Source: Syntrophaceae bacterium UBA7520 (GTDB taxonomy: Bacteria; Desulfobacterota; Syntrophia; Syntrophales; Smithellaceae). From it: a stretch of 64,000 nt of DNA. Of this stretch, positions 25,046 through 33,985 are shown one piece after another. A program made the position numbers and the translations under genes. The stretch spans positions 43,539-107,538 of the forward strand of contig DLNC01000012.1 of assembly GCA_002478265.1 (NCBI GenBank), in the 5' to 3' direction. The notes under the pieces were generated by a model. That model searched no databases, was not told where the DNA came from, and saw nothing but the letters and a program-made list of their open reading frames with translations. How positions within the stretch are numbered: position 1 is the first letter of the stretch; each line of letters begins with the position of its first letter.

Positions 25046-25885
25046 TTATTTGTACGCTTCCTCAAAAAGATAACCCTGATAAACTATTTTTACGCGGCCT
25101 TCAAGGTAAATTTCTCTGAAAGACTCTTTTTGACGCGTGAAATAGATTCTTAGTGTTTCACCGCTTTGCACAAGCGCATCAGCGGGTGAATCAACCAGCT
25201 TCCTTTGCGCCGCGGCCAAAACAGCAGCGACAGCGCCTGTGCCGCAGGCAAGCGTTTCATCTTCCACGCCGCGCTCGTACGTGCGCACTTTGAGCGTGCG
25301 CCGGTCAATTACCGCAACAAAATTTACATTGGTTCCTTTGGGTTGAAACCGTTCATGATGACGGATCTTGCGTCCCCAGTTAAAAACATCGAATAATTCC
25401 AGGTCATCGGCAAAGTTTACCGCGTGAGGAACGCCCGTATCCACAACGTCCAGCGCGAATTCCCGGCCATCAACAACTATTTTTTGATCGACGCTGACCA
25501 CAGAAGGATCGGTCAATTTTACTTTGGGCACGTCATTTTCAATTTCCGCATGGATAATGCCGGCCATGGTTTCAAAAAACATTTTTCTGCCGGCGATTCC
25601 CTTGAAATGCGCCAAGAGCGCCACGCAGCGGGCGGCGTTGCCGCACATCTGGGCCGGGGAGCCGTCGGAATTGTAAAAGCGCCACTTAAAATCGACGCGC
25701 GCCGAAGGTTCGATCAAAACCAGGCCGTCGGCGCCTGCGGAAATTTTTCTCTGACAGATTCTGCGGGCAAAGGATGACAAATCACCAACGTTCAGCGACA
25801 AATCCCGGTTGTCAATGATAATAAAGTCATTGCCGCTGCCGCTCATTTTATAAAACTCTATTTTCTCAGATGCTGCTTTTATCAT
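25046..25885 (-). CDS. dapF: Diaminopimelate epimerase
   Basis: Converts LL-DAP to meso-DAP by a two-cysteine racemisation. The 279-residue protein shows both catalytic cysteines in their motifs: MCGNAARC near residues 80-87 and LACGTGAVAAVLAA near 213-226. The start FYKMSGSGNDFIIIDNRD is the DapF signature, and GVPHAVNF and KGTNVNF are also present. The start codon overlaps the gspE stop codon by one base, so it is probably translated from the tail of the secretion operon transcript, an unusual but clear layout. dapL follows 94 bases later. Confidence 0.95.
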   Translation of the reverse strand: MIKAASEKIEFYKMSGSGNDFIIIDNRDLSLNVGDLSSFARRICQRKISAGADGLVLIEPSARVDFKWRFYNSDGSPAQMCGNAARCVALLAHFKGIAGRKMFFETMAGIIHAEIENDVPKVKLTDPSVVSVDQKIVVDGREFALDVVDTGVPHAVNFADDLELFDVFNWGRKIRHHERFQPKGTNVNFVAVIDRRTLKVRTYERGVEDETLACGTGAVAAVLAAAQRKLVDSPADALVQSGETLRIYFTRQKESFREIYLEGRVKIVYQGYLFEEAYK

Positions 25886-27687
25886 CAGGTATCTATGATT
25901 ATATCATCGACATCCTCGGCGCGTTTGATGGTGCGGGTAACGCGCAGCACTTCTTCCGCCGTCGTGATTCCTTTCAGCACTTTTTGTATGCCGTCTTTCT
26001 GCAGCGTAATCATGCCGCGCTTAATGGCCAGATCGTTGATCTGGTTGGCATCCGAGGTTTTCAAAACAAGTTTCTTGATATCATCATCAACCGTCATGAT
26101 TTCAAAAATTGCCGTCCGGCCGCGGAAACCGGTCTGCATGCACAGGTTGCAGCCCTTTTTGCGGTAAAAGGTATTGTCTTTTAAGACTGATTTATCCAAC
26201 CCCAGGTTCGCCAGAGATTCCCGGTCCGGCACGTAGACTTCCTTGCAGTGCGGACACAGCACACGCACGAGGCGTTGCGCGATAATGGCGATGACGGACG
26301 AGGTCACCAGAAAAGGCTCGATCCCCATATCGATCAGGCGCGTAACGGCGCTGGCCGCGTCGTTGGTATGCAGCGTGGAAAAAACCAGATGTCCGGTCAG
26401 CGATGACTGGATGGCGATTTCCGCCGTTTCGCGGTCGCGGATTTCGCCGATCAGAATAACATCCGGGTCCTGGCGCACAATGGAGCGAAGCCCCGCGGCA
26501 AAAGTCAAGTCAATTTTGGGGTTCACCTGAATCTGCCCCACGCCGTCGATCTGATATTCGATCGGGTCTTCAATGGTGATGATGTTTATTTCGGGACGAT
26601 TGATCGTGGAAAGCGCCGCGTAAAGCGTCGTTGTTTTGCCGCTGCCCGTGGGGCCGGTAACCAGAATAATGCCGTAGGGCGATTTAATCAGACGGTTGAG
26701 CAGGCTGATGCGCTCGTCATGCATGCCCAGATCGGCAAGTTTTAGAATATTGGCCGATTTGTCCAGCAGGCGCAGGACAACGCGCTCGCCGAAAGCCGTG
26801 GGGATAATGGACACGCGGATATCAATCAGGCGGTCGGCGATTCTTATTTCAATGCGCCCGTCCTGCGGCAGGCGCTTTTCCGCGATGTTCAGCTTGGCCA
26901 TGATTTTAATGCGAGAGACCAGCGGCGACTGAATGCGCCGCGGCATGCTCATAATATCGTATAATACGCCGTCAATGCGGTAGCGGATTTTCAAATTGGC
27001 CGAATAAGGCTCGACGTGAATATCGCTGGCGCGGTCTTTAATCGCTCCGGAGACGATAAGATTGACCAGTTTAATAATCGGGGCGTCATTCACCTCATCG
27101 AGCAGATCCGCCGCTTCGTCTATTTCGGAAATGAGCTCGTCGGCGGAAGACTCGTTCATTTCCTCAAAGTAATCTTTGGCGGAAGCGCGCTTCATGTCAT
27201 AGGCCATATTGATCGCCGCCATAATCGCCTCCTGCGGCGCGAGCACGATTTCCGCCTCCGGCCTCTGCAGCAATTTGCGCAAATCATCTATGGGCTGGAA
27301 GTTTGCCGGATCGTTCACGGCAATCAGCGCGGACGCGGCGCTGACCAGCGGCACCATCTTGTATTTTTTCAGATACTGAATGGATATGCTTTGCGTAAAA
27401 CCGATGTCAATATTTTCCACCGGCAGTTCATTCAGGACAGAAAGGCCGAAATGCGCGGCCAGAATTTTCAGCAGATCGGACTCGGCAATCGCCTTTCTGC
27501 GCAGCAGAAATTCAAAAAATCCGGTGCCGTTTTTCGCCTGCGCCTGGCGCGCCTCTTCCAGCGCATCGGCGCTCACGCCCGCCAGCATCAGTTTTGCCTC
27601 CAGCGATAGAACGGGGGCGCTCTGCGACGCGCCTGTGTCTTTTCTGCCTTTGCTTTGAGTTTTCAGAGCCGTGTGTATTTTGGACAT
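25885..27687 (-). CDS. gspE: Type II secretion ATPase GspE
   Basis: Cytoplasmic hexameric ATPase that drives pseudopilus assembly. It has 600 residues: an N-terminal GspE_N/MshEN-type domain (about 30-190), a linker, then the core with Walker A GPTGSGKTTTL near 345-355, Asp box, Walker B VILIGEIRDRETAEIA and His box LVFSTLHTNDAA. The zinc-binding tetracysteine of secretion ATPases is present as CPHC and, 37 residues later, CNLC. A shorter start would lose the N-terminal domain, so the long start is kept. It is the last gsp gene in the operon, and its stop codon overlaps the dapF start. Confidence 0.96.
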   Translation of the reverse strand: MSKIHTALKTQSKGRKDTGASQSAPVLSLEAKLMLAGVSADALEEARQAQAKNGTGFFEFLLRRKAIAESDLLKILAAHFGLSVLNELPVENIDIGFTQSISIQYLKKYKMVPLVSAASALIAVNDPANFQPIDDLRKLLQRPEAEIVLAPQEAIMAAINMAYDMKRASAKDYFEEMNESSADELISEIDEAADLLDEVNDAPIIKLVNLIVSGAIKDRASDIHVEPYSANLKIRYRIDGVLYDIMSMPRRIQSPLVSRIKIMAKLNIAEKRLPQDGRIEIRIADRLIDIRVSIIPTAFGERVVLRLLDKSANILKLADLGMHDERISLLNRLIKSPYGIILVTGPTGSGKTTTLYAALSTINRPEINIITIEDPIEYQIDGVGQIQVNPKIDLTFAAGLRSIVRQDPDVILIGEIRDRETAEIAIQSSLTGHLVFSTLHTNDAASAVTRLIDMGIEPFLVTSSVIAIIAQRLVRVLCPHCKEVYVPDRESLANLGLDKSVLKDNTFYRKKGCNLCMQTGFRGRTAIFEIMTVDDDIKKLVLKTSDANQINDLAIKRGMITLQKDGIQKVLKGITTAEEVLRVTRTIKRAEDVDDIIIDT

Positions 27688-27704
27688 AGAGGATTACCTC
27701 CGGA

Positions 27705-30023
27705 TCAGGATTTATCCGGAATTTCCTCTGCGGCAGGCAGGGGCTTGCTCTGCGGAGCGGCGGCAGGTTTTTTCTCGTCCAGCTTGATGACTCCTTCTTC
27801 AACGCGACCCATAGAATCTTTCTTTTCTTTATACAAGGCGCTGGCGTCTTCCTGCGTGCGGACAATGTGCGGCGTGATGAAAACATATAAATTGGTTTTC
27901 TCCCTGCCCGTGGACCTTGTTTTGAAAAGCCAGCCCAGAATCGGAATGTCTCCTAAGATAGGAACACGATAATTTGATGTCTGCGTACTGTCGCCGATCA
28001 GGCCGCCGATAACAATGGTTTCTCTGTCTTTAACTACAACAGAGGTCTTTATTGTTCTTTTCAAGGTTGTTGGTGTGGATACCTCTTTGGCGCCTGTAGA
28101 TACAACCTTTGTTACCTGCTGAGAGATCTTAAGGCGAATAAAGTTTCCCTCATTAATATTCGGTGTAATATTCAACAGAACACCGACATCGCGATAATCA
28201 TACTGGTTGTAATTCAATGTATTAGCTGAAGCAGTAGATGGCGTTTCCTGACGGGTGATATAGGGAACATTAGAGCCAACATTGATTTCCGCCTCTTCGT
28301 TATTGAGCGTCATAATCTGCGGCGTGGAAAGGATGGATACCTCAGAATCTGTTTTATAAGCCTGAACAACCGCGCCGATCGTTGGGAAAATAACATCGCC
28401 GATTTTTATTCCCGCACCCAGAATGCCCATGGCAAACCCTGCCGGGAAATTTGCTGAAACAAGAGAGGTTGTTGTATCAATAATCAGATCGGGTATAATA
28501 CTATACCCGCCGGGACTTCCTGTTGTTCCTGCACCGCCGGATCCGATAAACACACCCGCTTCGCCTGCGTCTGTCCCCGCTATCTTGCCGGTGTCTTTCG
28601 CCCCGCGCCACTCGACCCCCAGCTTGAAATCCTTATTGGCGTTGACTTCCATAATCAAGGCTTCGATGTAAACCATAGGCCGCGAAACATCGAGCTGTTT
28701 GATGATGCCTTCGAGCACCTTATAATCCTCGCGCTCGGCCATGATAATGAGCGTGTTGGTGGCCTTATCGGGAACGACCTGAATGTTTTTGGAAAGAACG
28801 GCCGTGGTCGGGCGCGCGGCTCCGCCCGCGGTGGGCGTGGCCGTGGCCGACGTTTCCTTCACGATGCTGGTGAGCACCTTGGCCAAATCTTCGGCCACAC
28901 TGTATTGCAGGCGGTAAACCTGGATGTTCGATTCATCGCGCGGCAGATCCTTATCCATCAGCTCAATCAGGCGACGCAAACTTTCCGTTTCCGCGACACT
29001 GGCCAGCAAGATGATCGAGTTTGTTCTGGCGTCAGGAACAATTCTGATGGGCGTGGCCGTCGGGCGGCGCTGCTGATAAATCGCCGAAAGAGATTTGGTC
29101 ACCTCCGAGGCGGAAGCGTTGCGCAGCGGAATGTAGGAAATCTGGTCTCCGGCCCCTTCCACGTCCAGCGCCGCCACGATATCCTGCAGACGCTTTACAT
29201 TGGAGAGGTAATCAGTAATAATCAACATGCCCGCCGGCGGATAAGAAAGCACGGAGCTGGTTTTGGGAACAATCGGATCCAACACCCTTTTTACTTCGTC
29301 AGGATTGGCGCGCTCCAGCGAGATAATCTGCGTGACCATCCGGTCATCCGGTGATTTCGCGTCTTTGCTTAAAAATGTTTCCAGACTTTTTTCCCGCGCG
29401 GAAACGGCAGGGACAATTTTCACCATGTCACCCACGGGCACGGTGGCAAAACCGTTCACCTCAAGAACAGACAGGAAAACCTTGTAGACATCCTTGATGG
29501 GAATTTTCTTGGGTGAAATAATGGTGGCCTTGCCCTTGACTCTGTCGTCGATGATGAAATTCTGCCCGGTAAGCTCGCTGATAAATTTTATAAAAACGGT
29601 GATATCGACGTTGTCAAAATCAATCGTCACGTATTTCTCTTCGGGCGTTCTTTTTGGCTTTGCCGCCGTTTTTGTTTTTGCCGCCGGCGTGGCGGGTTTG
29701 ACGGTCTCTTCCGACGTTGCCTGTTTTTCCGGCGCCGCTTGCACGGTCTTTTGTTCGGAGGAAGCTTTTTTCTCCGGTTCGGCAACCTTTGGCAGAGCGG
29801 GAATCGGCGCTTCCGGAGCGGGATAAACGGTTTGCGGGGCAGGAGGCCCAGGCGGTGTGGTTGCTTGCGGCGGCAACTGTTCTTCAACCGTAGCCGGAGA
29901 TTTTTCCTCCATATCGGCCAGCCTGGCCGCTTGGGCAAAATTTCCAGTCAGGCAAATTACAGACACCGCCAGCGACAAACACAAATAAAGGATAATTTTT
30001 CTGTTAAGCCTACAATGACTCAT
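27705..30023 (-). CDS. gspD: Type II secretion secretin GspD
   Basis: Outer-membrane channel of the secretion system, 772 residues. A signal peptide ends near residue 32 (NFAQA). A low-complexity Pro/Ala/Lys linker (about 40-120) follows and then N0 (VTIDFDNVDITVFIKFISEL), N1-N3 repeats and the secretin core with VPYITRQ and the closing motif VPILGDIPILGWLFKTR. The long charged linker between signal peptide and N0 is unusual. No distinct S-domain for a pilotin is evident at the C-terminus, and no pilotin gene is seen. The start overlaps the stop of the TPR gene by four bases (ATGA). Confidence 0.96.
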   Translation of the reverse strand: MSHCRLNRKIILYLCLSLAVSVICLTGNFAQAARLADMEEKSPATVEEQLPPQATTPPGPPAPQTVYPAPEAPIPALPKVAEPEKKASSEQKTVQAAPEKQATSEETVKPATPAAKTKTAAKPKRTPEEKYVTIDFDNVDITVFIKFISELTGQNFIIDDRVKGKATIISPKKIPIKDVYKVFLSVLEVNGFATVPVGDMVKIVPAVSAREKSLETFLSKDAKSPDDRMVTQIISLERANPDEVKRVLDPIVPKTSSVLSYPPAGMLIITDYLSNVKRLQDIVAALDVEGAGDQISYIPLRNASASEVTKSLSAIYQQRRPTATPIRIVPDARTNSIILLASVAETESLRRLIELMDKDLPRDESNIQVYRLQYSVAEDLAKVLTSIVKETSATATPTAGGAARPTTAVLSKNIQVVPDKATNTLIIMAEREDYKVLEGIIKQLDVSRPMVYIEALIMEVNANKDFKLGVEWRGAKDTGKIAGTDAGEAGVFIGSGGAGTTGSPGGYSIIPDLIIDTTTSLVSANFPAGFAMGILGAGIKIGDVIFPTIGAVVQAYKTDSEVSILSTPQIMTLNNEEAEINVGSNVPYITRQETPSTASANTLNYNQYDYRDVGVLLNITPNINEGNFIRLKISQQVTKVVSTGAKEVSTPTTLKRTIKTSVVVKDRETIVIGGLIGDSTQTSNYRVPILGDIPILGWLFKTRSTGREKTNLYVFITPHIVRTQEDASALYKEKKDSMGRVEEGVIKLDEKKPAAAPQSKPLPAAEEIPDKS

Positions 30024-30742
30024 GGCAGTTTATCCTGCTCCCTGGTTAAACTAACAAATTCCGGCAATGCATGCAGAAATTTCAGATCGCCATCTTCCCT
30101 TGCCCAGCTTCTGGCCCGCGGGTTAAACTCAATCGCGTTTTTCAGATAAAATAAACTGCGGTCTTTATCCTTTTTTTGCGCGTAAACACAGGCCAGGTTG
30201 TAGTGAGCGTCAACATATTTGCTGTTAACATTTAGGGCGTCGTGGAAATATTTTATCGCCTTTGCGTAATTTCTCTCCTCCATGTAAAGCACGCCCAGGT
30301 TATTCAGCGCCGAGATGTTTTTCGCGTCAATATCGACAACACGGCGGTAAAGCTTTTTGGCTTCGGCCAATTTTCCTTCTCGATGTCGCTTAAGCGCCTG
30401 CCTGTAAATAACCGCGGTATCGCCGGTTTGTTTTTTAATCTGCTGCGGCGCGGTGGCAGGCGGCGGTGTTACAATCTCTTCTTTAATTTCCAAAGCAGCC
30501 TGCGGCGCGGCGGGCGCGACAACCTCATGCGGAACACCCTCGACCCTTCTACCATCCAGAATGTTCAGGTACAAAACCGCCGCGGCGGCCGAACAAACCA
30601 AAACCAATATCCCGGCCAACATTATCCATCTCGGATAACGACGTGGTTTTTTCACGGAGGCGCCCACAATGTGGCCGTAGGCCTCGTAGGGCGATCCTTT
30701 TTCTTTTTGCAACCGGCGTAAAGCGTCGTTTATGTAACTCAT
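30020..30742 (-). CDS. Membrane-anchored TPR protein of the secretion operon
   Basis: A 240-residue protein with a short cytoplasmic N-terminus (SYINDALRRLQKEKG), one membrane segment at about residues 40-60, a Pro/Ala-rich linker and three TPR units at about 120-225 (KRHREGKLAEAKKLYRRV, ALNNLGVLYMEERNYAKAI, AHYNLACVYAQKKD). The SYINDALRRLQ start is also found at the N-terminus of GspB-like and MSHA MshN-type proteins, where it contacts the ExeA/MshM ATPase. Its position between the ExeA-like gene and gspD, with ATGA overlap into gspD, suggests a GspB-like role in secretin placement. Confidence 0.8.
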   Translation of the reverse strand: MSYINDALRRLQKEKGSPYEAYGHIVGASVKKPRRYPRWIMLAGILVLVCSAAAAVLYLNILDGRRVEGVPHEVVAPAAPQAALEIKEEIVTPPPATAPQQIKKQTGDTAVIYRQALKRHREGKLAEAKKLYRRVVDIDAKNISALNNLGVLYMEERNYAKAIKYFHDALNVNSKYVDAHYNLACVYAQKKDKDRSLFYLKNAIEFNPRARSWAREDGDLKFLHALPEFVSLTREQDKLP

Positions 30743-30775
30743 AATATCCTGTTGGTCAAGAAATTACGCGATAAG

Positions 30776-31642
30776 CTAAGCGGTTAAGCGCGTCCAGATT
30801 TTTCTCCACCCGTTCATTGTTTTCTGAAAATAATCAGCCCCAATATCCGCGACGGCCAGCTTCACTATTTTACGGCTGATTTTGCTAACATTTTTCGTAT
30901 AAGCAATCAATAGCGCTCTGTCGCATAAAGCGTTGATGCGCCTGGGTATGCCTTCCGAAAAATTATAAATGATATTTAATGCCGAAGAGGTGAATTTAAG
31001 AGGCCCGGGGCCATGCGCCACTTTCAGGCGATGATCGATATAATTGGCCACCTCCTGCGGGGATAAAGGCTCCAAAGAATAGCGCACGACAATACGCTCG
31101 TTGAGTTGCCGCAGCGCGGGTTGCGCGAGCGTTGCTTTCAGCTCCGGCTGTCCAATCAGGATTATCTGCAGAAGTTTTTCCTGTTCCGTTTCCAGATTAG
31201 AAAGCATCCGCAGCTGCTCCAAAACACCGTAGGACAGGTTTTGCGCCTCGTCAATCAAAAGCACCGCCGTTTTCCCGGCGCCGTAATTTTTCAGCAAAAA
31301 CCTGTTTAGCGCATCGATATAGGCCTTTTTGGTTTTGGCGTCTTTTCTGACCCTGATGCCGAATTCGGTCAGCACCGTTTCGAGCAAATCCATTTCGGAA
31401 ACGGCGGTATTGAAAATGAGTGCCGTTTCCACCGAATCATCCAGAGAATTGAGCAGGCTGCGGCAGATGGTGGTCTTGCCCAGGCCGATGCCGCCGGAAA
31501 GCAGCACAAAACCCTTTTTTTCCTTAATGCCGTAGATGAGGCAATTCAGGGCGTCGCGATGATGCTCACTCATGAACAAATAACGAGGTTCCGGCGATAA
31601 GCTGAAAGGGTTTTCTTTCAAACCGAAATATTCAGCGTACAT
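30776..31642 (-). CDS. ExeA/GspA-like AAA ATPase
   Basis: A 288-residue AAA ATPase of the ExeA/MshM group, starting with the characteristic YAEYFGLKENPFSLSPEPRY. Walker A is SGGIGLGKTT (near residues 48-57), Walker B is VLLIDEAQNL, sensor I ILIGQPEL, and the arginine-finger region is RRINALCDRALL. Aeromonas ExeA has a C-terminal membrane and peptidoglycan-binding part; this protein stops after the ATPase, as MshM does. With the downstream TPR/GspB-like gene it probably helps the secretin pass the peptidoglycan layer. It lies 27 bases after gspC and 33 bases before the TPR gene. Confidence 0.85.
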   Translation of the reverse strand: MYAEYFGLKENPFSLSPEPRYLFMSEHHRDALNCLIYGIKEKKGFVLLSGGIGLGKTTICRSLLNSLDDSVETALIFNTAVSEMDLLETVLTEFGIRVRKDAKTKKAYIDALNRFLLKNYGAGKTAVLLIDEAQNLSYGVLEQLRMLSNLETEQEKLLQIILIGQPELKATLAQPALRQLNERIVVRYSLEPLSPQEVANYIDHRLKVAHGPGPLKFTSSALNIIYNFSEGIPRRINALCDRALLIAYTKNVSKISRKIVKLAVADIGADYFQKTMNGWRKIWTRLTA

Positions 31643-31669
31643 TTTTGCTTTCCTCTCTTTGCGCGCATC

Positions 31670-32584
31670 TTAGTGAAAAGAATAATTAATGGTTTCTTCT
31701 CTGCCCTGCCTTTTCAGATTAAGCACGATATTCTGCCCCGTCTGCATCAGGTTGACCAGTTGGAGCACATCGTCAGCGCTTTGCATAGGCTTGCTGTTTA
31801 CATCTATGATGATGTCGCCGTTTTGCAGGCCGAGTTTCTGATAAAGACTGTCCGGCTTGATATTGGAGATAATAAATCCCTGCTGCGCGCCGCCTTCAAA
31901 ATATGGCCGCACCTGGGCATTGGTCATGATGGATTGCAGGTCCTGCAATCTTTCCGTGACCTCTCTTCTGCTGACCGCTATCTGCGGACGGCTGACGCTT
32001 TCTCTGGCTGCTCGCGGCGAGGATAAAAGAGGCTCCTCCGGTGTCTGTTTTATTCTCAGCATCACGTCTCTGCCGCCCCGGTTAATCGTTGCCGTGTTGC
32101 GCGAAATGCCTACCAGCTTGGAAGAGCCGATCATGTCGCCGATGCGATAAAGACGCTGTTTCTTGCTTGCTCTCTCTTCGATGATGATATAGCCGAAAGA
32201 TCCCGTGCCCGCGATTGTGCCTTTTAAATCGAATTCCGCAATTTCCTCGCCGGCGGCAAATACCCCGCCGCCCGCGCCGCCTGTTTCGCGCATCGTTGTC
32301 TGAAACAGATTGCGCTCGGTAATCACCGCGTATCGCTCCACTGGCTCTCCAACCGCTTCATCCGGGGGACGCTGCGCGTATGTCGCGCCCGCGGCGATTG
32401 TTTTTCCCGTTACCATAAAACCGACGACTTTATAAAAGAGACTCACGCCCTGATAAGATAAAACAGTTATCGCCAAAATCACCGCCGCCGCGCGCAGTCT
32501 GGCCGAATCAAGGTATTGAGACGGCAAAAAATCGCCGGCGCGGCTTATCCACTCATTAAAAAGCTGTTCAATTTTATTGAGCAT
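31670..32584 (-). CDS. gspC: Type II secretion protein GspC with PDZ domain
   Basis: Inner-membrane coupler between the secretin and the assembly platform, 304 residues. One membrane segment lies at about residues 30-50. The periplasmic homology region (about 80-180) includes ERNLFQTT, EFDLKGTIAGTG and SKLVGISRNTATI; a PDZ domain closes the protein (GFIISNIKPDSLYQKLGLQNGDII). PDZ-containing GspC proteins are thought to take part in substrate recognition. In this operon gspC follows gspN instead of preceding gspD directly, the arrangement seen in many Desulfobacterota. Confidence 0.92.
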   Translation of the reverse strand: MLNKIEQLFNEWISRAGDFLPSQYLDSARLRAAAVILAITVLSYQGVSLFYKVVGFMVTGKTIAAGATYAQRPPDEAVGEPVERYAVITERNLFQTTMRETGGAGGGVFAAGEEIAEFDLKGTIAGTGSFGYIIIEERASKKQRLYRIGDMIGSSKLVGISRNTATINRGGRDVMLRIKQTPEEPLLSSPRAARESVSRPQIAVSRREVTERLQDLQSIMTNAQVRPYFEGGAQQGFIISNIKPDSLYQKLGLQNGDIIIDVNSKPMQSADDVLQLVNLMQTGQNIVLNLKRQGREETINYSFH

Positions 32585-32595
32585 AGCTTCTCTTA

Positions 32596-33420
32596 TTAAA
32601 TATATTTGAAAACAGGATTGGCCAGCGTCCCGCTGATGTTAACCTGCATTTTTATTTTATCCTTGCCGGCCACCTCAATGGTCCCCCTTAAATTAAGCCT
32701 GCTTTGAGTAAAATTATCCGCGGGGATAATTTCTCCGGCAAGCAGACAATTTACCCTGCCGCCAAAAATTTCGACCTTCTCCAGAACAATGCTCCCGTCT
32801 TTAAAAACGGCCTGAATCTGGCCTATTTCAAAATCAATTTTTTCGATGCCCAAAAAGGGCTCGACCAGCGGATACGAACCGGCGGAAATAGAGATATTTA
32901 CGGCACCATCCGCTATTTTCCCGCCCGCGTCCGTCTTATAATTCAGCGATCCTTTGGCCCTGCCGGATATTTCTCTGCCAAGCTTATTTCTGATCAGTCT
33001 AACTTTTTGCAAATCAATGCTTTCAAAATCAAGATTTGCCCGCGCCGGGGGATAGAATCTTTCCAGAGAAGGCACGGCAATGCTTCCCTTAAAGCTGCCG
33101 TTATAAGCGCTGCCGCGCAAACCCAGATGGGTATTTTTATCCAGCAAGTTCTGCCACGAATACTGCACGTTAAGCGTTTCCCCCTGAAAAAGCGGCCCGG
33201 ATGCCAGGGAGTCATTTTCCAGTGTCACGTTTTTCAATTTAATGCCCAGGGGAAAAGAAGCATGCAGCGAAGAAGATTTAAGGTTAAACCCGGCCAGGCT
33301 TGCCGCGCTCTCCAGCCTGCTTTTTAAAAGATGACCGGGAAAAAGAAGGTACAGAAACAAAATCGTGATGATGATTCCATATATAGTAAACCAGAGGGCT
33401 CTGCTGCGGAAAAACTTCAT
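32596..33420 (-). CDS. gspN: Type II secretion protein GspN
   Basis: A 274-residue bitopic protein with one membrane segment at about residues 9-28 and a periplasmic beta-rich part of the GspN/AsmA-like kind (SLHASFPLGIKLKNVTLEND, LNLRGTIEVAGKDK). GspN is an accessory component present only in some systems; its role is not settled. It lies 4 bases after gspM and 11 bases before gspC, so all three are co-translated. Confidence 0.85.
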   Translation of the reverse strand: MKFFRSRALWFTIYGIIITILFLYLLFPGHLLKSRLESAASLAGFNLKSSSLHASFPLGIKLKNVTLENDSLASGPLFQGETLNVQYSWQNLLDKNTHLGLRGSAYNGSFKGSIAVPSLERFYPPARANLDFESIDLQKVRLIRNKLGREISGRAKGSLNYKTDAGGKIADGAVNISISAGSYPLVEPFLGIEKIDFEIGQIQAVFKDGSIVLEKVEIFGGRVNCLLAGEIIPADNFTQSRLNLRGTIEVAGKDKIKMQVNISGTLANPVFKYI

Positions 33421-33424
33421 GGCG

Positions 33425-33985
33425 CTAGCTTCCTCCCCGATGCTGTTGAAACAAAACGATAGAGGAAATCTGCATTTGCGCGCTTAAATATTCCGGGCTG
33501 TCTTTCATTTTATTTACGGTAATTTTTTTAATTTTTACCAGTTCGTCCGGAGATTCTATAAGATACAAAAATTCCGTCAATTGCTTGATGGTTATTTTCT
33601 CCAGACGCAGATCAACCAGCGCTTCTTCAAAAGAAGCGGTTTGCGTGCCGCGGGAAGCGCTCATCTGTTTGATGTTGCCCTTAACGCGCGCTTCCGCCGC
33701 CTTTTTTTCCAAATAGGAAAATAAACTGAAATTTGTTCCGCGGGCGGATATAACCTGATTTACCGAAGCCAGCATATTTCTGTGGCGGGCAAATTCCGCG
33801 TCAAGTTGCATCATCTCGGCTAGTTTTACCTCATTTGTGGCAACATAACGTTTGACTTTCGCCATGGCTTCGCCAATCGGAAAGATAATCAGCTCCAAAA
33901 CCAGCGCCAGTGCTACCACGACAATCGCCGCGGCCACCATGTAGCGCTGCTTTTTATCCAGTTTGCTCCAGAAGTCTTTTATCAT
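33425..33985 (-). CDS. gspM: Type II secretion protein GspM
   Basis: A 186-residue bitopic inner-membrane protein: short basic cytoplasmic start (MIKDFWSKLDKKQRYM), membrane segment at about 17-37, a coiled coil and a small ferredoxin-like periplasmic domain (LRLEKITIKQLTEFLYLIES). GspM partners with GspL in the assembly platform. The assignment rests on size, topology and position; its ATG overlaps the gspL stop (ATGA). Confidence 0.88.
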   Translation of the reverse strand: MIKDFWSKLDKKQRYMVAAAIVVVALALVLELIIFPIGEAMAKVKRYVATNEVKLAEMMQLDAEFARHRNMLASVNQVISARGTNFSLFSYLEKKAAEARVKGNIKQMSASRGTQTASFEEALVDLRLEKITIKQLTEFLYLIESPDELVKIKKITVNKMKDSPEYLSAQMQISSIVLFQQHRGGS